DNA of 64,000 nucleotides, taken from Thinopyrum elongatum. Its lineage: Eukaryota > Streptophyta > Magnoliopsida > Poales > Poaceae. The DNA is taken from the NCBI GenBank assembly GCA_011799875.1, contig CM022302.1:380306175-380370174 (forward strand), written 5' to 3'. A program made the translations under genes and the position numbers. The notes beneath the pieces were generated by a model. The model worked only from the letters and a program-made list of their open reading frames with translations. It was not told the origin of the DNA and did no database searches. Shown piece by piece: positions 21,204 to 33,214 of the stretch; positions within the stretch are counted from its first letter, which is position 1, and every line of letters starts with the position of its first letter.

Positions 21204-23330
21204 TATCCGTTGCAAAGGGAAACGTGTGACGACTATGATCTCATGGGCTTGGAAGTAGTGGCGTAGTTTCCTTGAGGCCATGATAAGGCCCAAAATTAAT
21301 TTTTGCACGCCAGAGTACCTGGATCTAGCCCCCTGCAACAGGGAGCTGACGAAGTACACTTGGAGCTGCACCACTTTCTTCTTTGCCATGACCAGAGAAC
21401 TGCTCCCACTACTTTGCTCTTCTCCATCCTGATATGCACCTGACCTTGCCGGGGTGTGCTCATTTCCCTCCCTAGAAGGGACACCAATTGTACCTTCTAC
21501 TTCTTCCACTTCCCGCTGCGCCACCAGTGCTACGCTGACCACTTGATTAGTTGCCGCCAAGTATAGCAGCAACGGCTCTTGTGGTTTGGGAGCAACCAAA
21601 GTGGGCACAGAGGAAATGTAGGCCTTTAAATCTTGTAGTGCAGCGTCTGCCTCTGGGGTCCACTCCATGGGTCCTGCCTTCTTCAAAATTTTGAAGAACG
21701 GCAAGGCTCGCTCGGCAGACTTGGAAATGAATCTGCTAAGCACGGCAACACATCCAGTCAAACGCCTCACGTCTTTAACTGTCTTGGGTGCTTGAATTTG
21801 CTCGATAGCCTTGATCTTGTCGGGGTTGGCCTCTATCCCCTGATGGGACACAAAGAAGCCAAGTAGCTTACCGGAAGGAACGCCAAACACACACTTCTCC
21901 GGGTTTAGCTTCAAGTTGAGCTTGCACAGATTGGCAAATGTCTCTTCTAAATCCTGAATGAGGGTTGATCTGTCCTTGGTCTTGACCACAATATCATCCA
22001 TGTAAGCTTCAATGTTTCTGTGCAACTGTGACTCAAAACCAACCTGGACTGCTCTTGCGAAAGTGGACCCGACACTCTTCAACCCGAAAGGCATCCGCAC
22101 GAGGCAGTATGTGCCACATGGGGTGATGAACGTGGTCTTCTCTTCGTCTTCCTTGGACATGAAGATCTGATGATATCCAGAGTAGGCATCCAGAAAGGAA
22201 AGCAGGTCACACCTGGAGGTGCAATCCACAATCTGGTCGATGTGCGGCAAGGGAAATGGGTCCTTCGGGCATGCCTTGTTCAGATCCATAAAATCTATGC
22301 ACAGCCTCCACTTCCCATTAGCCTTGCGTACCACCACAGGATTTGCTAACCACGTTGGATGCAACACTCCTCTAACCAGACCAGCTGCCTCAAGTTTCTT
22401 GATCTCCTTGGCAATAAACTATTGCCACTCCAAAGCTTGCTTTCGGACCTTCTGCTTGACGGGTCGGGCATGTGGGAAGACAGCAAGGTGGTGCTCGATT
22501 ACCTCCCTGGGAACACCGGGGATGTCAGATGGTTGCCAGGCAAACACATCGACATTCGCCCGCAGGAAGGCAACGAGCGCGCTTTCCTATTTGTCATCGA
22601 GGGTGGCGCTGATAGTGAAAGTACCATCAGCGCCAGTCAGCCCTGCCGGGACCTTTTTCACAGCGGGTGCAGAAGCCTTGGATCTCTTGCTATTGGAACT
22701 CTCTGGCAAGTAATCAACAGGCGCAGCGTACCCTGAGGGGGCACGCTTCCCGGATTCCTTGCTGGTGTCCCCGCTAGCCTTCTTCTTTCCATTGCTTTCC
22801 TTGGAGGGAGTTGCGACTTCAGTGGCCTCTGCTGCGACTGCTTCCCGGTACATCTTTTCCACACAAATAATTGCGTCCTTCTCATCTGATGGAATGGAAA
22901 TGACGCCCACCGGCCCTGGCATCTTCAAGGAGTTGTAGGCATAGTGGGATGCTGCCATGAACTTGGCCAGAGCTGGGCGACCAATGATTCCATTGTACGG
23001 CAGGGGGAGGTCAACCACATCAAACACGATATTCTCAGTCCGGTAATTCAACTCTCCCCCAAATGTTACCGGGAACGTGATTTTCCCATTAGGACGACTC
23101 CTGCCGGGGTTGATCCCTTGAAACGTACCAGTAACCTTGAGCTCTTCCTCTGCTATCTGGAGTTTGCTGTTGACCTTTGGAGAAATCAGATTCAACCCGG
23201 CCCCGCCGTCAACCAACATCTTTGTGACCTTGAGGTTGCGGATTGTTGGTGATACCAACAACGGCAAGCACCCTACCACGATGGTGCGGTCAGGGTGGTC
23301 CTCTTCGTCAAAAATGATGGGCGTGCGGGA
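21204..23330 (-). pseudogene. Protease and reverse transcriptase of gag-pol
   Basis: On the minus strand an aspartic protease with the active-site text MLVDGGAGLNLIS (about 23,220-23,182) and a GIIGRPAL partner motif is followed by reverse transcriptase. The RT shows KWRLCIDFMDLNKACPKD, the RMPFGLK finger and the catalytic AYMDD at about 22,005-21,994. The RT-linked RNase H is partly degraded and ends in LRHYFQAHEIIVVT before the insertion point. The frame is shared with gag but carries TAG stops at 22,589-22,587 and 22,421-22,419. Related polyproteins have Gln at both places from memory, so CAG-to-TAG is likely. Protease and RT motifs are otherwise intact. Confidence 0.93.
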
Positions 23331-25523
23331 CCACTTGAGCGGCCTTCGAGAGTCTGCCATTGGCTCCACGGTATTGACTTCACATGCCCACCGTTTTAGT
23401 TGGCGATGGGAGGAGTAAAAAGAAGCACCTCCGTCAATGCACAAGGCGTCAGTGGCTTTCTGGAATTCCTGCTCGCTAGTTTCCTCTTCATCTCCTTCAT
23501 CACTCTCATCGTTGCAATCCCCCTTCTCACGGCCTCTGGCGGGTTTTCCTTGATTCTGAGGAGCCTTGCCGGGGCGGCTTGCTCCGCCACCCCGACCCTT
23601 TCCGCCAGTGCCATTCTGACCTTTCTCTTTATCTCGCTTCTCATATTTAGCCCTCTTCTTCTTGACAAGCTGCTCAACCTGATGACACTCCTGGAGATTG
23701 TGGCCCTTAGTCCGATGGATCTTACAGTACGGGCCATCGCCTTTCCCAGCCTTCTCGGCAGCCGCGGCTTCCCGGCAATTAGTGCACGCGGCAACTTCCT
23801 TGCCGGGTACCTCAGCTTTGGCGTTCTTGCCGGTACTAGGCGTGCCCGATCCCTCAACGGTCATCACTGCTTTATCCTTGCGCCTTTTGTTGCGCTTCTT
23901 GTTCTTCTTCTTTTGACTGGTGGCCTCATCATCATCCTCTGAATCGATGTCGACGCCATCCTCTTCTCCCGGGAGCTTCCTCCCCTCCTCTATTCGAGCA
24001 CACTTATCCACCAGAGTGTAAAGCTCCTTCACAGTCTTGGGCAATCTAACGTTCATCTTGGAACGTATCCGATGATTGCGCACGTTGGACTGGAACGCAG
24101 CTATCACAGCTGCTGGGTGGATGTTTGGAATATTCCTGTGGACTCGGCTGAACCTCTGCATGTATTTCTGCAGGCTCTCTCCTTCCTTCTGCGGGAGAAG
24201 CTGCAAGTCGCTGGGCCGCCCTGGTTCTTGATGGCCGCCCGTGAAGGCGCCAACGAACTCATGGCACAGGTCAGCCCAGGTCAAAATGGAGTTCTCCGGC
24301 AGGTGCATCAGCCAAGACCTCACGTTTGGCTTAAGTGCCAAAGGGAAGTAGTTGGCGAATACCTTCTCATCTCTTCCCCCGGCAGCTTGAACAGCAATGG
24401 TGTAGATGCTCAAGAACTCTGTCGGGTTCAGTCTTCCGTCATACTTCTCTGGTATCTCTAGCTTGAACGTGCGCGTGGATGGCCAACGGACTTGCTGCAG
24501 CTCGCGGGTGAAGGCAGGGCACCCAGCCTCGAAAGGCAGGTACCCGCCTTCAGCGAGTGCGGGCTCGTCAACGTCAGGGCCATCCCGCCTGTTGGACTGG
24601 CGGTGGGCGTCACGGTGTCACTCAGTGGTGACACACGCGCCTTCCCTCTGCCTGCCCTCCAGGACTCGCCGTTGGCCTTGACGCATTCGAGGGTCGGACG
24701 AAGCCATCGAGACATCGTCGGGTTCTTGGTTGCGCGGCTCCTATGCCGGCTGCCATGGAGGGGACTGCACCATAGGAGTGGCCCCATCCACACGGCCAGC
24801 AGGGTGGGCCATTGTCGCTGCCTGGGGAGGACGTGGCGGGCCAGCCCGCTGTGATCCTCCCGCCTCGGCGAAGCCAATCAGACTCTGAATGGTGGCTCTC
24901 CACTCATCCATCTGATCGGCTGCCGGCGGAAATTTCAACAGCAGCTGAGCCCGCACCATGGCCTCCAAAGCGGTGCTTGGCATGGATGTCGATGAAGACC
25001 ATAACGTCGCCCGGCTCCTGACGGTGCCGGAAGCGGTCGCGCCGTGCTCTCGTCGTCGTGAGCTAGCCGCCTGGATGGCATGATGACAAGGTGGAGGCGC
25101 TTGAGGGCCAGCGGCTCCGTTTAGCGTAGCGGCTGGGTCGGCTCGTTCCGGGGGTGGTGCATGCTCTGCGGCCGCACCCGTGGCGGGAGCGGTCGGGGAG
25201 TTGCGATTCCCCCCAAAGCGAGTACCCCCGCTGCGGCTGTGCCCCTCGGCCGGACGGGGAGGTGCAGATGGAATGATCTCTCCTCTCGTACCTCATGGGG
25301 CGTGGTCGCTAGGGTGTAGTTGGTGTTGTCCTTCTCCCGTGCCTCCTGCTCCTGCTTCGGCCGCAGGGGAGGTGGTAACGACACCACCTGCGCCGACCAC
25401 GTCCCCCGCAGCGTCCACACCCCCAAGCATCCCCGTAGCCCCCGCGGCATCGGTGGTCGCATGCGGCGGGGCCTTCGAGGTGGATGGATGAGCTGTGGTG
25501 CTGGGCTTCTTCTTGGGCACCAT
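23331..25523 (-). pseudogene. Gag region of the nested gypsy polyprotein
   Basis: Gag forms the capsid-like particle that packages element RNA. The start chosen is ATG 25,523-25,521, about 100 bases after the primer-binding site and in frame with all later domains. The N-terminus is Ala/Pro-rich and low complexity. The retrotransposon gag core runs from about 24,480 to 24,000 (FKLEIPEKYDG, WADLCHEFVGAF, LQKYMQRF). A Lys/Arg-rich linker follows, then a zinc-knuckle-like YCKIHRTKGHNLQECH at about 23,738-23,690. In-frame stops occur at 25,295-25,293 (TGA), 24,743-24,741 (TAG) and 24,620-24,618 (TGA). The whole is uninterrupted by indels as far as I can read. Confidence 0.9.
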
Positions 25524-25603
25524 GGACGATGGAGCTGTTGATGAAGAAGATGACGGTGAAGATGACGCGCTACGTACACTTTTCGGGTTTGCGCAAGCGC
25601 TGC

Positions 25604-25626
25604 CCCCCTATCTGGCGCGCCAAAGA
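25604..25626 (-). other. Primer-binding site of the nested gypsy element
   Basis: Directly inside the 5' LTR the minus strand reads TCTTTGGCGCGCCAGATAGG. This is the TGGCGC-type tRNA-complementary site usual for gypsy elements, and it fixes the 5' LTR as 25,627-26,541. Confidence 0.65.
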
Positions 25627-26541
25627 TGTCGTGGGAAACCACGGCCACCTATGGGGCCATGAGCCCCTTTTGGTTCGGCAGGGGGACTGAGCACGTTGGA
25701 CAAAGAGCGGAGGAGCGCAGCGCAGCACGGCAGAGATCACACGGGCAGTTTTTACCCAGGTTTGGGCCGCCGCGAGGCGTAAAACCCTACTCCTGCTTTG
25801 GTGGATTGATGGTGGATGGTGGTGGAAACGCAGTGCTCTTGCCCAGCAGGGTTGCCTCGGGGTGAGAGCAGCTACGCCCGTACGAGTGTACAAGGGTCCA
25901 AATCCTTTCTATGGTTGCCATGGGCCTCCTTTTATAGATCAAGGGGTCACCACAGTGGCAAATGAGTCATTGCATACTGATTAGATGGCAAACAGTGCTA
26001 TCATATCTACTCTGCAGACAGAGCAGAGCGCATTAAATGCGCCGCTTAGTGTCACATCATGGCCTGCCTGGCACGTCTTGCCGGGCTGTTCGGCCACCTT
26101 CTCTCCTGTCTGCATGACATGTTGCTGGACGGGTGTCATTTGGAGGCGATTCCTGTAGGAAATGGCTGCCATGTGGCAAAAGATAGCCACTTAGTCACTT
26201 TGGGGCTTGACACCACATTGATCGATGACTTGCGTCGCTGTGAGGTGGAGTGGTGAAGCCTTGGCAGGGTGTTTTGCCTTCGTAGGACCCGGCAGGCCTG
26301 CCGGGGAGGTCTTGAGGCTTGCTTCCGGGGCAACCTTGACCTCGCCAAGCTCTCCTGCCCTGCAAGGGAGGTTTTTCCCTTAGCAGTGTCTTGCTTCTTG
26401 GCTCGACTTGGTCTTCTTGATCTGCACTCTGGTTCTTCAAAGAGCTGATCTCTTGTGCTTGGTCTGGTCTTGGACGCTGCAATCTTGATCTCGGGCCTGT
26501 GCACGGTCTGGGCAACAGACCCAGGGTTTGTTGCACCGACA
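25627..26541 (-). repeat. 5' LTR of the nested gypsy element
   Basis: It is 915 bp, the same length as the partner at 11,966-12,880, with the TATA core at 25,938-25,925 on the minus strand. It is followed at 26,542 by the CATTG duplication and then by the rest of the invaded Athila-type LTR (26,547-27,641). Confidence 0.95.
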
Positions 26542-27641
26542 CATTGGATCGGTGATTACGTTGGATGATATTCATCATATATCAGTCATAACCTAGGGCG
26601 ACACAGAATTAGCTCCAGTTCATAAATAAAATGTAGGCATGTATTCCGTAAATTGTCATACCTGCTTATGGAAAAGAACTTGCATGACATCTTTTGTTCT
26701 ACCCTCCCGTGGTAGCGGGGTCCATAAGGAAACTAAGGGATATTAAGGCCTCCTTTTAATAGAGAACCGGAACAAAGCATTAACACATAGTGAATACATG
26801 AACTCCTCAAACTAAGTAATCACCCGAAAGTATCCCAACTATTGTCACTTTGGGGTTTACGGATCATAACACGTAATAGGTGCATATGGCTTGCAAGATC
26901 GGATCTAGAACATAGATATAATGGTGAAAACATAAACGGTTCAGATATGAAATCATAGCACTCGGGCCCTAGTGACAAGCATTAAGCATAGCAAAGTCAT
27001 AGCAACATCAATCTCAGAACATAGTGGATACTAAGGATCAAGCCCTAACAAAACTAACTCCATTACATGATGAATCTCATCCAACTCCTCATCGACCAGC
27101 GAGCCTACGAAGCAATTACTCACTCCCGGTGGGGAGCATCATGAAATTGGTGATGGAGGATGGTTGGTGATGACAAAGACCGAAGATTCCCCTCTCCGGA
27201 GCCCCGAACGGGCTCCAGATCTGGCATCCCGATGAAGAACAGGAGGTGGCGGCGGCTTCGTATCGTAAAATGCGATGAAACTTCCTCCCCTATTTTTCTT
27301 GTAAAAATAGGATTTTATAGTGTCGGAATTAGGGTCAGCAGGGCCTCAAGGGTCCCACCACCCACCAGGGCGCGCCAGAGGGGGTGGCGTGCCTTGGTGT
27401 CTTGTGGGCAGCCAGGGCCCCTCTCCAGTGGGTCTTGGTTCCATTATTTTTTATTTATTCCAAAATAATTCTCCAAAAAGTTTCATCCAAATCCGAGAAC
27501 TTTTATTTCTGCACAAAACACACCATGGTAGTTCTGCTGAAAACAGTGTCAGTCTGGGTTAGTTTCATTCAAATTATGCAAATTAGAGTCCAAAACAAGA
27601 GCAAAAGCATTAGGAAAAGTAGATACGATGGAGACGTATCA

Positions 27642-28840
27642 ACTCCCGCAAGCTTAACCCATTGCTTGTCCTCAAGCAATTCAGTTGACAAACTGAAAGT
27701 GATAAAGAAAAACTTTTACGAACTCTTTTGTTCTTGTTTACATATATATGCTTAAATAGCACCCAGGTTTTCAACAAAGACCATGACTAACCATGCCAAC
27801 AATAACTCTTAGAAATTATAATAACTCATATCAATGGCATAATCAACTAGCGAGCAATAATAAGATATCTCAAATGCCAACACTCTGTCAAAACAATCAT
27901 GATATAATATGAAAACAGTGTTATCTCGCTAGCCCTTTCTGAGACCACAAAACATAAATGCAGAGCACCTCCAAAGTTCAAGCAGTGACTAAACATTGTA
28001 ATTCATGGTAGAAGAGATCCAGTCATGATGCATTCAACATTAACTATACACAATGCATGAGGATGACAGTAGTGCTCTCAGGTCTGGTGCTTGTTTGAGA
28101 AGGTGATGACTCAACATAAAATTAAATAGATAGTCCTTTCGCAGAGGGAAGTAGGGATTTGCAGAGGTGCCAGAGCTTAAAGCTTAAATCAGAGATAAAT
28201 ATAATTTTGGGAGGTGCACCCTTCCTGTCAACGTCACGACCAAGAGTTATCAATATCTTCCATGATAAACACATTAGCGGCGGTTCCCAAGCAGTAAAAG
28301 TAAAGGTTTACTCCCCCTCCACCAACAAAAACAAGCCATGGCTAACCGAATCCATGGGTGCCTTCCATACTAACAACAGTCCTGGGGGAGTTTTGTTTAA
28401 TTATTTGTAATTTTTTATTTCGGGACTGGGCATCCCTATTACCAGCCCCTCTCATGCAAGGACGAGTGAATAAACATTCATCATGAGAATAACCCGCTTA
28501 GCATGGAAGATACTGACTACCCCCTGTCGCTCCATGAGCGGTCCAGGCACACAAAACAGATGTTCATTTGAAATTTTAGAGGTGGCACATGCAAATTTAC
28601 TTGGAACGACAGGGTAATACCGCATATAGGTAGATATAGTGGACTCATCTTGAATAACTTTGGTTTAAGGATTCTGATGCACAAGCAGTATTCCCGCTTA
28701 GTACAGGTGAAGGCTAGCAAATAGGTTGAGAAGCAACCAGCTAGAGAGCAAAAACGGTCATGAACATGCATTATGAATAATCAACATTGAATACTAGCAT
28801 GAGTAGGATATAAATACCATGAACATAAATATCGTGGAGG
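27642..28840 (-). other. 3' noncoding internal region of the Athila-type element
   Basis: Adjacent to the LTR start, the minus strand reads TTGAGGACAAGCAATGGGTT and then AAGCTTGCGGGAGT, the usual Athila-type junction before the 3' LTR. The next 1.1 kb is AT-rich, noncoding and typical of the long 3' untranslated part of these elements. No env-like or pol frame is present. Confidence 0.6.
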
Positions 28841-30166
28841 TGATGTCGCTTGAACTACGTCGGTATTTCCCCAAAGAGGAAGGGATGATGCAGTACAGCT
28901 ACGGTAGGTATTTCCCTCAGTTATGAAACCAAGGTATCAATCCAGTAGGAGAACCAAGCAACACTATGTAAATGGTACCTGCACACAAAGAACAAATACT
29001 TGCAACCCGACGATTAGGAGGGGTTGTCAATCCCTCTACGGGTAACGGTGCCAGAAATTGTCAAGTTGACGGGATAAAAATTGTGTAGATTGGATAAATA
29101 GATCTCGATAAAACGCGAAATAAAATAAGTAATAAAAATTGCAGCAAGGTATCTTTTGGGTTTTTGGAATAATAGATCTGAAAACCAAAGCAAATAAAAA
29201 TAGATCTCAAAGCAAATATGATAAAGAATAGACCCGGGGGCCGTAGATTTCACTAGTGGCTTCTCTCGAGAAAATAGCATACGGTGGGTAAACAAATTAC
29301 TGTTGGGCAATTGATAGAAGATCGAATAATTATGACGATATCTAAGGCAATGATCAATATATAGGCATCACGTCCAAGATTAGTAGACCGACTCCTTCCT
29401 GCATCTTCTACTATTACTCCACACATCGACCGCTATCCAGCATGCATCTAGTGTATTAAGTTCATGGAGAAATGAAGTAATGCAATAAGAACAATGACAT
29501 CATGTAGACGAGATCTATTCATGTAGGAATAGCCCCCATCTTGTTATCCTTAATAGCAACGATACATGCGTGTCTTGCTGCCCCTTCTGTCACTGGGAAA
29601 GAACATTGCACGATCAAACCCATCACAAAGCACCTCTTCCCATGGCAAGAAAAATCAATCTAGTTGGCCTAACTAAACCAAAGATTCGAAGAAGAATACG
29701 AGGCTATAAATAATCATGCATATAAGAGATCAAAAGAAGACTCAAATAATATTCATGGATATAGATCTGATCATAAACTCAAAGTTCATCGGATCCCAAC
29801 AAACACACCGCAAAAAAGATTTACATCAAATAGATCTCTAAGAGACCATTGTATTGAGAATCAAAAGAGAGAGAGAGGAAGCCATCTAGCTACTGCCTAC
29901 GGACCCGTAGGTCTATGATGAACTACTCACGCATCATCGGAGAGGCACCAATGAGGATGATGAACCCCTCCGTGATGGTGTCTAGATTGGATCTCGTGGT
30001 TCTGGAACTTGTGGTGGCTGGAATTGTGTTTCGTCGACTCCCCTAGGGTTTTTGGAATATTTGGGTATTTATAGGGCGAAGAGGCGGTGCGGGAGGCCAC
30101 CGAGGTGGGCACAACCCACCTGGGCGCGCCCTGGTGGGTTGTGCTCCACTCAGAGCCCCCCCTCTG
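28841..30166 (-). repeat. Second Athila-type LTR, truncated
   Basis: The plus strand starts TGATGTCGCTTGAACTACG, a recalled end of another wheat Athila-type LTR. A TATA-like CTATAAATA is on the minus strand at 30,074-30,066, so the LTR points left. It contains a GA-rich microsatellite near 29,868-29,880. The right end is cut at about 30,166, where the sequence switches abruptly to an LTR fragment of opposite orientation. No partner LTR or matching target duplication was found. Confidence 0.7.
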
Positions 30167-30561
30167 AATTTAGATTACAACTTGTGAATTTATTTTGTAG
30201 TGAGACTGATCGTTGTGAAGTCAGATGTGTGATTGTGTTTAATCTCTAGTTCATGATTTAGCTATGTACCTGTGAAATATTTTTAGTGACGTGAAGCATT
30301 TCTGTCCATAATCTTGTTCCTTCCCTGTGTCCTATACTTGCTAGTTATATATATACGTATATGTGTTCTACTCTTGTTATTTCCCTTTGTCAGCGATCTT
30401 TGGGAACAACCTTGTTTAGTTTAGGTTTATTTTCTCGCAATCATCATTTGAATTGTGTTACCTAGCTTTAGTCGAGCATAGTTGTTGTCGCCTAGTCCCT
30501 GAGGAGAAACGACATCCGCTGTTTGTGGGCGAATCATTTCCACTATATTTACAGTTGATCA

Positions 30562-30581
30562 TTTTGGCGCCATTGCCGGGG
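30562..30581 (+). other. Primer-binding site of the Athila-like element
   Basis: TTTTGGCGCCATTGCCGGGG directly follows the 5' LTR end GTTGATCA. It is the TTGGCGCC-type site used by Athila-group elements. Confidence 0.75.
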
Positions 30582-30797
30582 ACTAGCGTTGAGCGATTGT
30601 GTTAGGCTATAGACTAGGTTTAGTTTATTTCATCATTTAATTAACTGTGTATTTCATTTTCAGTGTTTCTTTTTTTTCCTTGTTGTTGCTTCGGCTTATG
30701 AGGATACTAACCTTCTGACTAGTCTTTGCTGTTTATGAGTGTGTGTAGGAAAACATAAATCTTTGCAGGTTGTTCTATAGTTACACTTGGTTAAGAT

Positions 30798-32042
30798 ATG
30801 GCATTGCTTCATGATCTTTGGATGCCAAGTAGTCAATGCTATATCACAGGACCGGTTTTGCCTATTATTGAGGCAGAGAATTTTGAGCTGAAGCCTGGTC
30901 TTATTGCTTTGGTTCAACAACAACAGTTTGGAGGACTGCCTACTGAGGATCCCTATGAGCACTTGCACCGAGTCATGGAGTATTCAGGTACAGTCAAGTA
31001 CCGTGGAGTTCCTCCAGACGCAATCATGTGCAGGTTGTTCACATTCTCTCTTCGTGATGATGCTCGTGCTTGGGATCGATCCTTGCCATCAAGGTCATAC
31101 AGTTGGAATGAGATATCACGAGCTTTCTTGGATAAATATTTCGCACTACACAAGCAGTCTGCGATTTGAGATGAGATCTTCAACTTCATTCAGCGTGAAG
31201 GCGAGAGCTTGTATGATGCTTGGGAAAGATACAAAGCCTATTTCAGGAGATGTCCTAATCATGGGCTTGAGAGGTTGTTAGAGCTACAGATATTCTATAG
31301 AGGATTGACTTTGGACACTCAAGCTTACGTCGATATGGCAGCTGGTGGAGCTATTACAAACAAGACACTTGATGATGCTTTTCTGCTGATTGAGAGCATA
31401 GCTTTCCACCAACTTCAGTGGTACAATGAGAAGCCCACCTTTGATTCATTGGTTTGCTCGCACCAAATCACTATGCCTCAGCTACCAATTCGTACACAAA
31501 AGCCGGAACCAGTTTCTCTGTGTGACAAGATAGAGCTTTCATGGATTATCTTTGATGATGATGACACCATCCTAGTTGACACACACACTGTAGATCATAT
31601 GGATACTACTGTTAGAGATTCAAGTTTGCATTGTGATGATTCTTCCATGGATGAGCCAGAGCTGCAATTAGTTACTTTTGATATTGAGGAGTCACCTTTA
31701 GTTGATATTGATCATGTGCTGCTAGAGCCAGATATGGAGAAGTTCGCCTTCGATGATGTTAGCCGCATTGATTCCTCAACACTTGAGCTTGAGATGGAGA
31801 GCTTCATGGTTGATTATGGTGAGGTGGATTCAGATGTCAAGGAGCCAAGCTCTACTATTTCACTTGTTGACACGAGTCCGGTGGAAATTTCTACTACCAC
31901 ACCTCACTTGATATTTTCAGTTGAGGTAGTCCTGGAGCTTCTTCCTAACTATCTCAGGTTTATGCTTGTGCACCATTCATTACGGGCTGACCAAGTTCGA
32001 GATGACATCCCATGGGATCCTGGTGGATTCACGGCATGGTGA
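30798..32042 (+). pseudogene. Gag-like protein with acidic C-terminal tail
   Basis: A single frame from ATG 30,798 to TGA 32,040 is broken only by TGA at 31,167-31,169. CGA (Arg) one transition away would restore sense. Residues about 30-210 match the retrotransposon gag core (ENFELKPGLIALVQQQQFGG, DPYEHLHRV, LRDDARAWDRSLP, YDAWERYKAYFRRCP). The remaining 150 or so residues are strongly acidic with Asp/Glu/Ser/Thr runs (EPELQLVTFDIEESPLVDID). They lack both a CCHC knuckle and the DxGA motif of a protease. That tail is not something I recognise. It may be a diverged linker region whose protease was lost. Confidence 0.75.
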
Positions 32043-32527
32043 TGAGGAGAAGCAATGAGCACACATGAGGAAGAGCGAAGTTGGAGCATGTATGAGGAAG
32101 CAAAAGGAGAAGAGGTGCAGTTTAGAGAGTGATTGAGCGAGACCCACATCATATAAGCCCTGTGAGCTGTTTCATGACCCTAATTTGAATACCATCATAC
32201 ATTGATACATGCTGAAATCTTTTGATATCTGGGTTGCTTGAGCCATTTTTTAGTTGTTGTCATGCTGAAAATTACTTATGGCATATTGTGCTTGATGTGA
32301 ATTGTGAACTGATTGTTGAATGCCTAGTAAACTAGTGATCTACACAATACTTGCTTTGCTGAAAGTAGTGAAAACTATTAGTTTTGAGTGCTCAAATCCC
32401 TAGTATACTAGAAAACTTAATCATTTTCTGCTTCTACCTTGATACACCTAGATCATTAAGTGTCAGATGCTGAGTTTGTGCCTAATGTGTTCCCATTCAA
32501 AGCAATCACTTAACCACTATGGATTAG

Positions 32528-32859
32528 CATGCTATGTTCTCTGGATCGGTAGCATGTGAACCAGACATGGATAAGTGTATATTCATGTTTACCTTCTTTT
32601 GTATTCCTTTGTTCAGTAAGTAATAATGTATATAAATCCGATCAACCTACAGTAGCATGTCATGTTCCTTGGATCGGTGGCTTGTGAAACCTGGTAGATT
32701 GGACTGCAAAAAAATTTATATATATAAAAAATACAATTGTCGAACCAGGTGTATACCATGTTCTCTGGATCGGTGGTATGTTCCTTTGGGTAGACGAACA
32801 AAAAAATATTAATAATTAGTTGAGCTGGGTGTATACCATGTTCCCTGGATCGGTGGTAT
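32528..32859 (+). repeat. Four hairpin-forming repeats in the 3' noncoding region
   Basis: A 15-base loop TGTTCYCTGGATCGG (one variant TGTTCCTTGGATCGG) recurs at 32,535, 32,663, 32,759 and 32,839. In copy one it is flanked by CATGCTA and TAGCATG; in copies three and four by ATACCA and TGGTAT. Stem bases differ between copies yet still pair. Copy two keeps only a weak four-pair stem. Confidence 0.7.
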
Positions 32860-33214
32860 GTTCCTATTGTGAGACTAATAATAATATAATCATTGCTTTA
32901 TTTCTGTAAATAAGTGATTTGATCACAAGCTTTGTTCTCGGAATCATGCTCTCTTTAGGAACCTTTTGGCACAATCAGCATTTGAACTTGCTAACCTTCT
33001 TTTATCATAGTAGAAGTTTAAAATTATTGAGTTTACTAGTGTCCTATTGCTCTGTAGCACTCTTAACCATTTATTTTCACTAGCAATGTTCAAAGGATGC
33101 ATTGTTTGGAGATCTACTTCACTAGTGCATCCAAAAGTCAGTTCACTGTTCATATTCTTGCTCTTGTCATATGCCTTTGCTTGAGGACAAGCAAAGTTTA
33201 AGTGTGGGGGAACT

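Larger units (their letters stand above)
11966..26541 (-). mobile_element. Complete Tat-lineage gypsy retrotransposon (nested)
   Basis: Two 915-bp LTRs (11,966-12,880 and 25,627-26,541) are flanked by a perfect 5-bp target duplication CATTG (11,961-11,965 and 26,542-26,546). The order on the minus strand is 5' LTR, primer-binding site, gag, protease, RT, RNase H, second (archaeal-type) RNase H, integrase, a long spacer with an antisense ORF, polypurine tract, 3' LTR. This is the Ty3/gypsy Tat layout. The LTRs differ at roughly 40 sites by my eye count (about 4%), mostly transitions, with no size change. The element carries at least six in-frame stops, one frameshift and a 4.2-kb insertion, so it cannot move on its own. 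Confidence 0.95.
11654..27641 (-). repeat. Athila-type gypsy 3' LTR, split by a nested element
   Basis: On the minus strand the LTR begins TGATACGTCTCCATCGTATC (27,641 downward) and ends with a CCCCTATACTTGTGGGTTAT(T)A text at 11,654. Both are hallmark ends of Athila-type gypsy LTRs of wheat (Sabrina/WHAM-like, from memory). Position 11,655 is A where TG is expected, one G-to-A change. The LTR is interrupted from 11,966 to 26,541 by a complete gypsy element with duplication CATTG; the remaining pieces total about 1.4 kb. Beyond 27,641 comes a purine-rich tract and 3' noncoding sequence, so this is the 3' LTR of a minus-strand element. Confidence 0.8.

Noticed and set aside
22219..24461. Plus-strand frames opposite gag and RT
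   Set aside because: They are shadows of the well-supported minus-strand polyprotein and show no domain or promoter.
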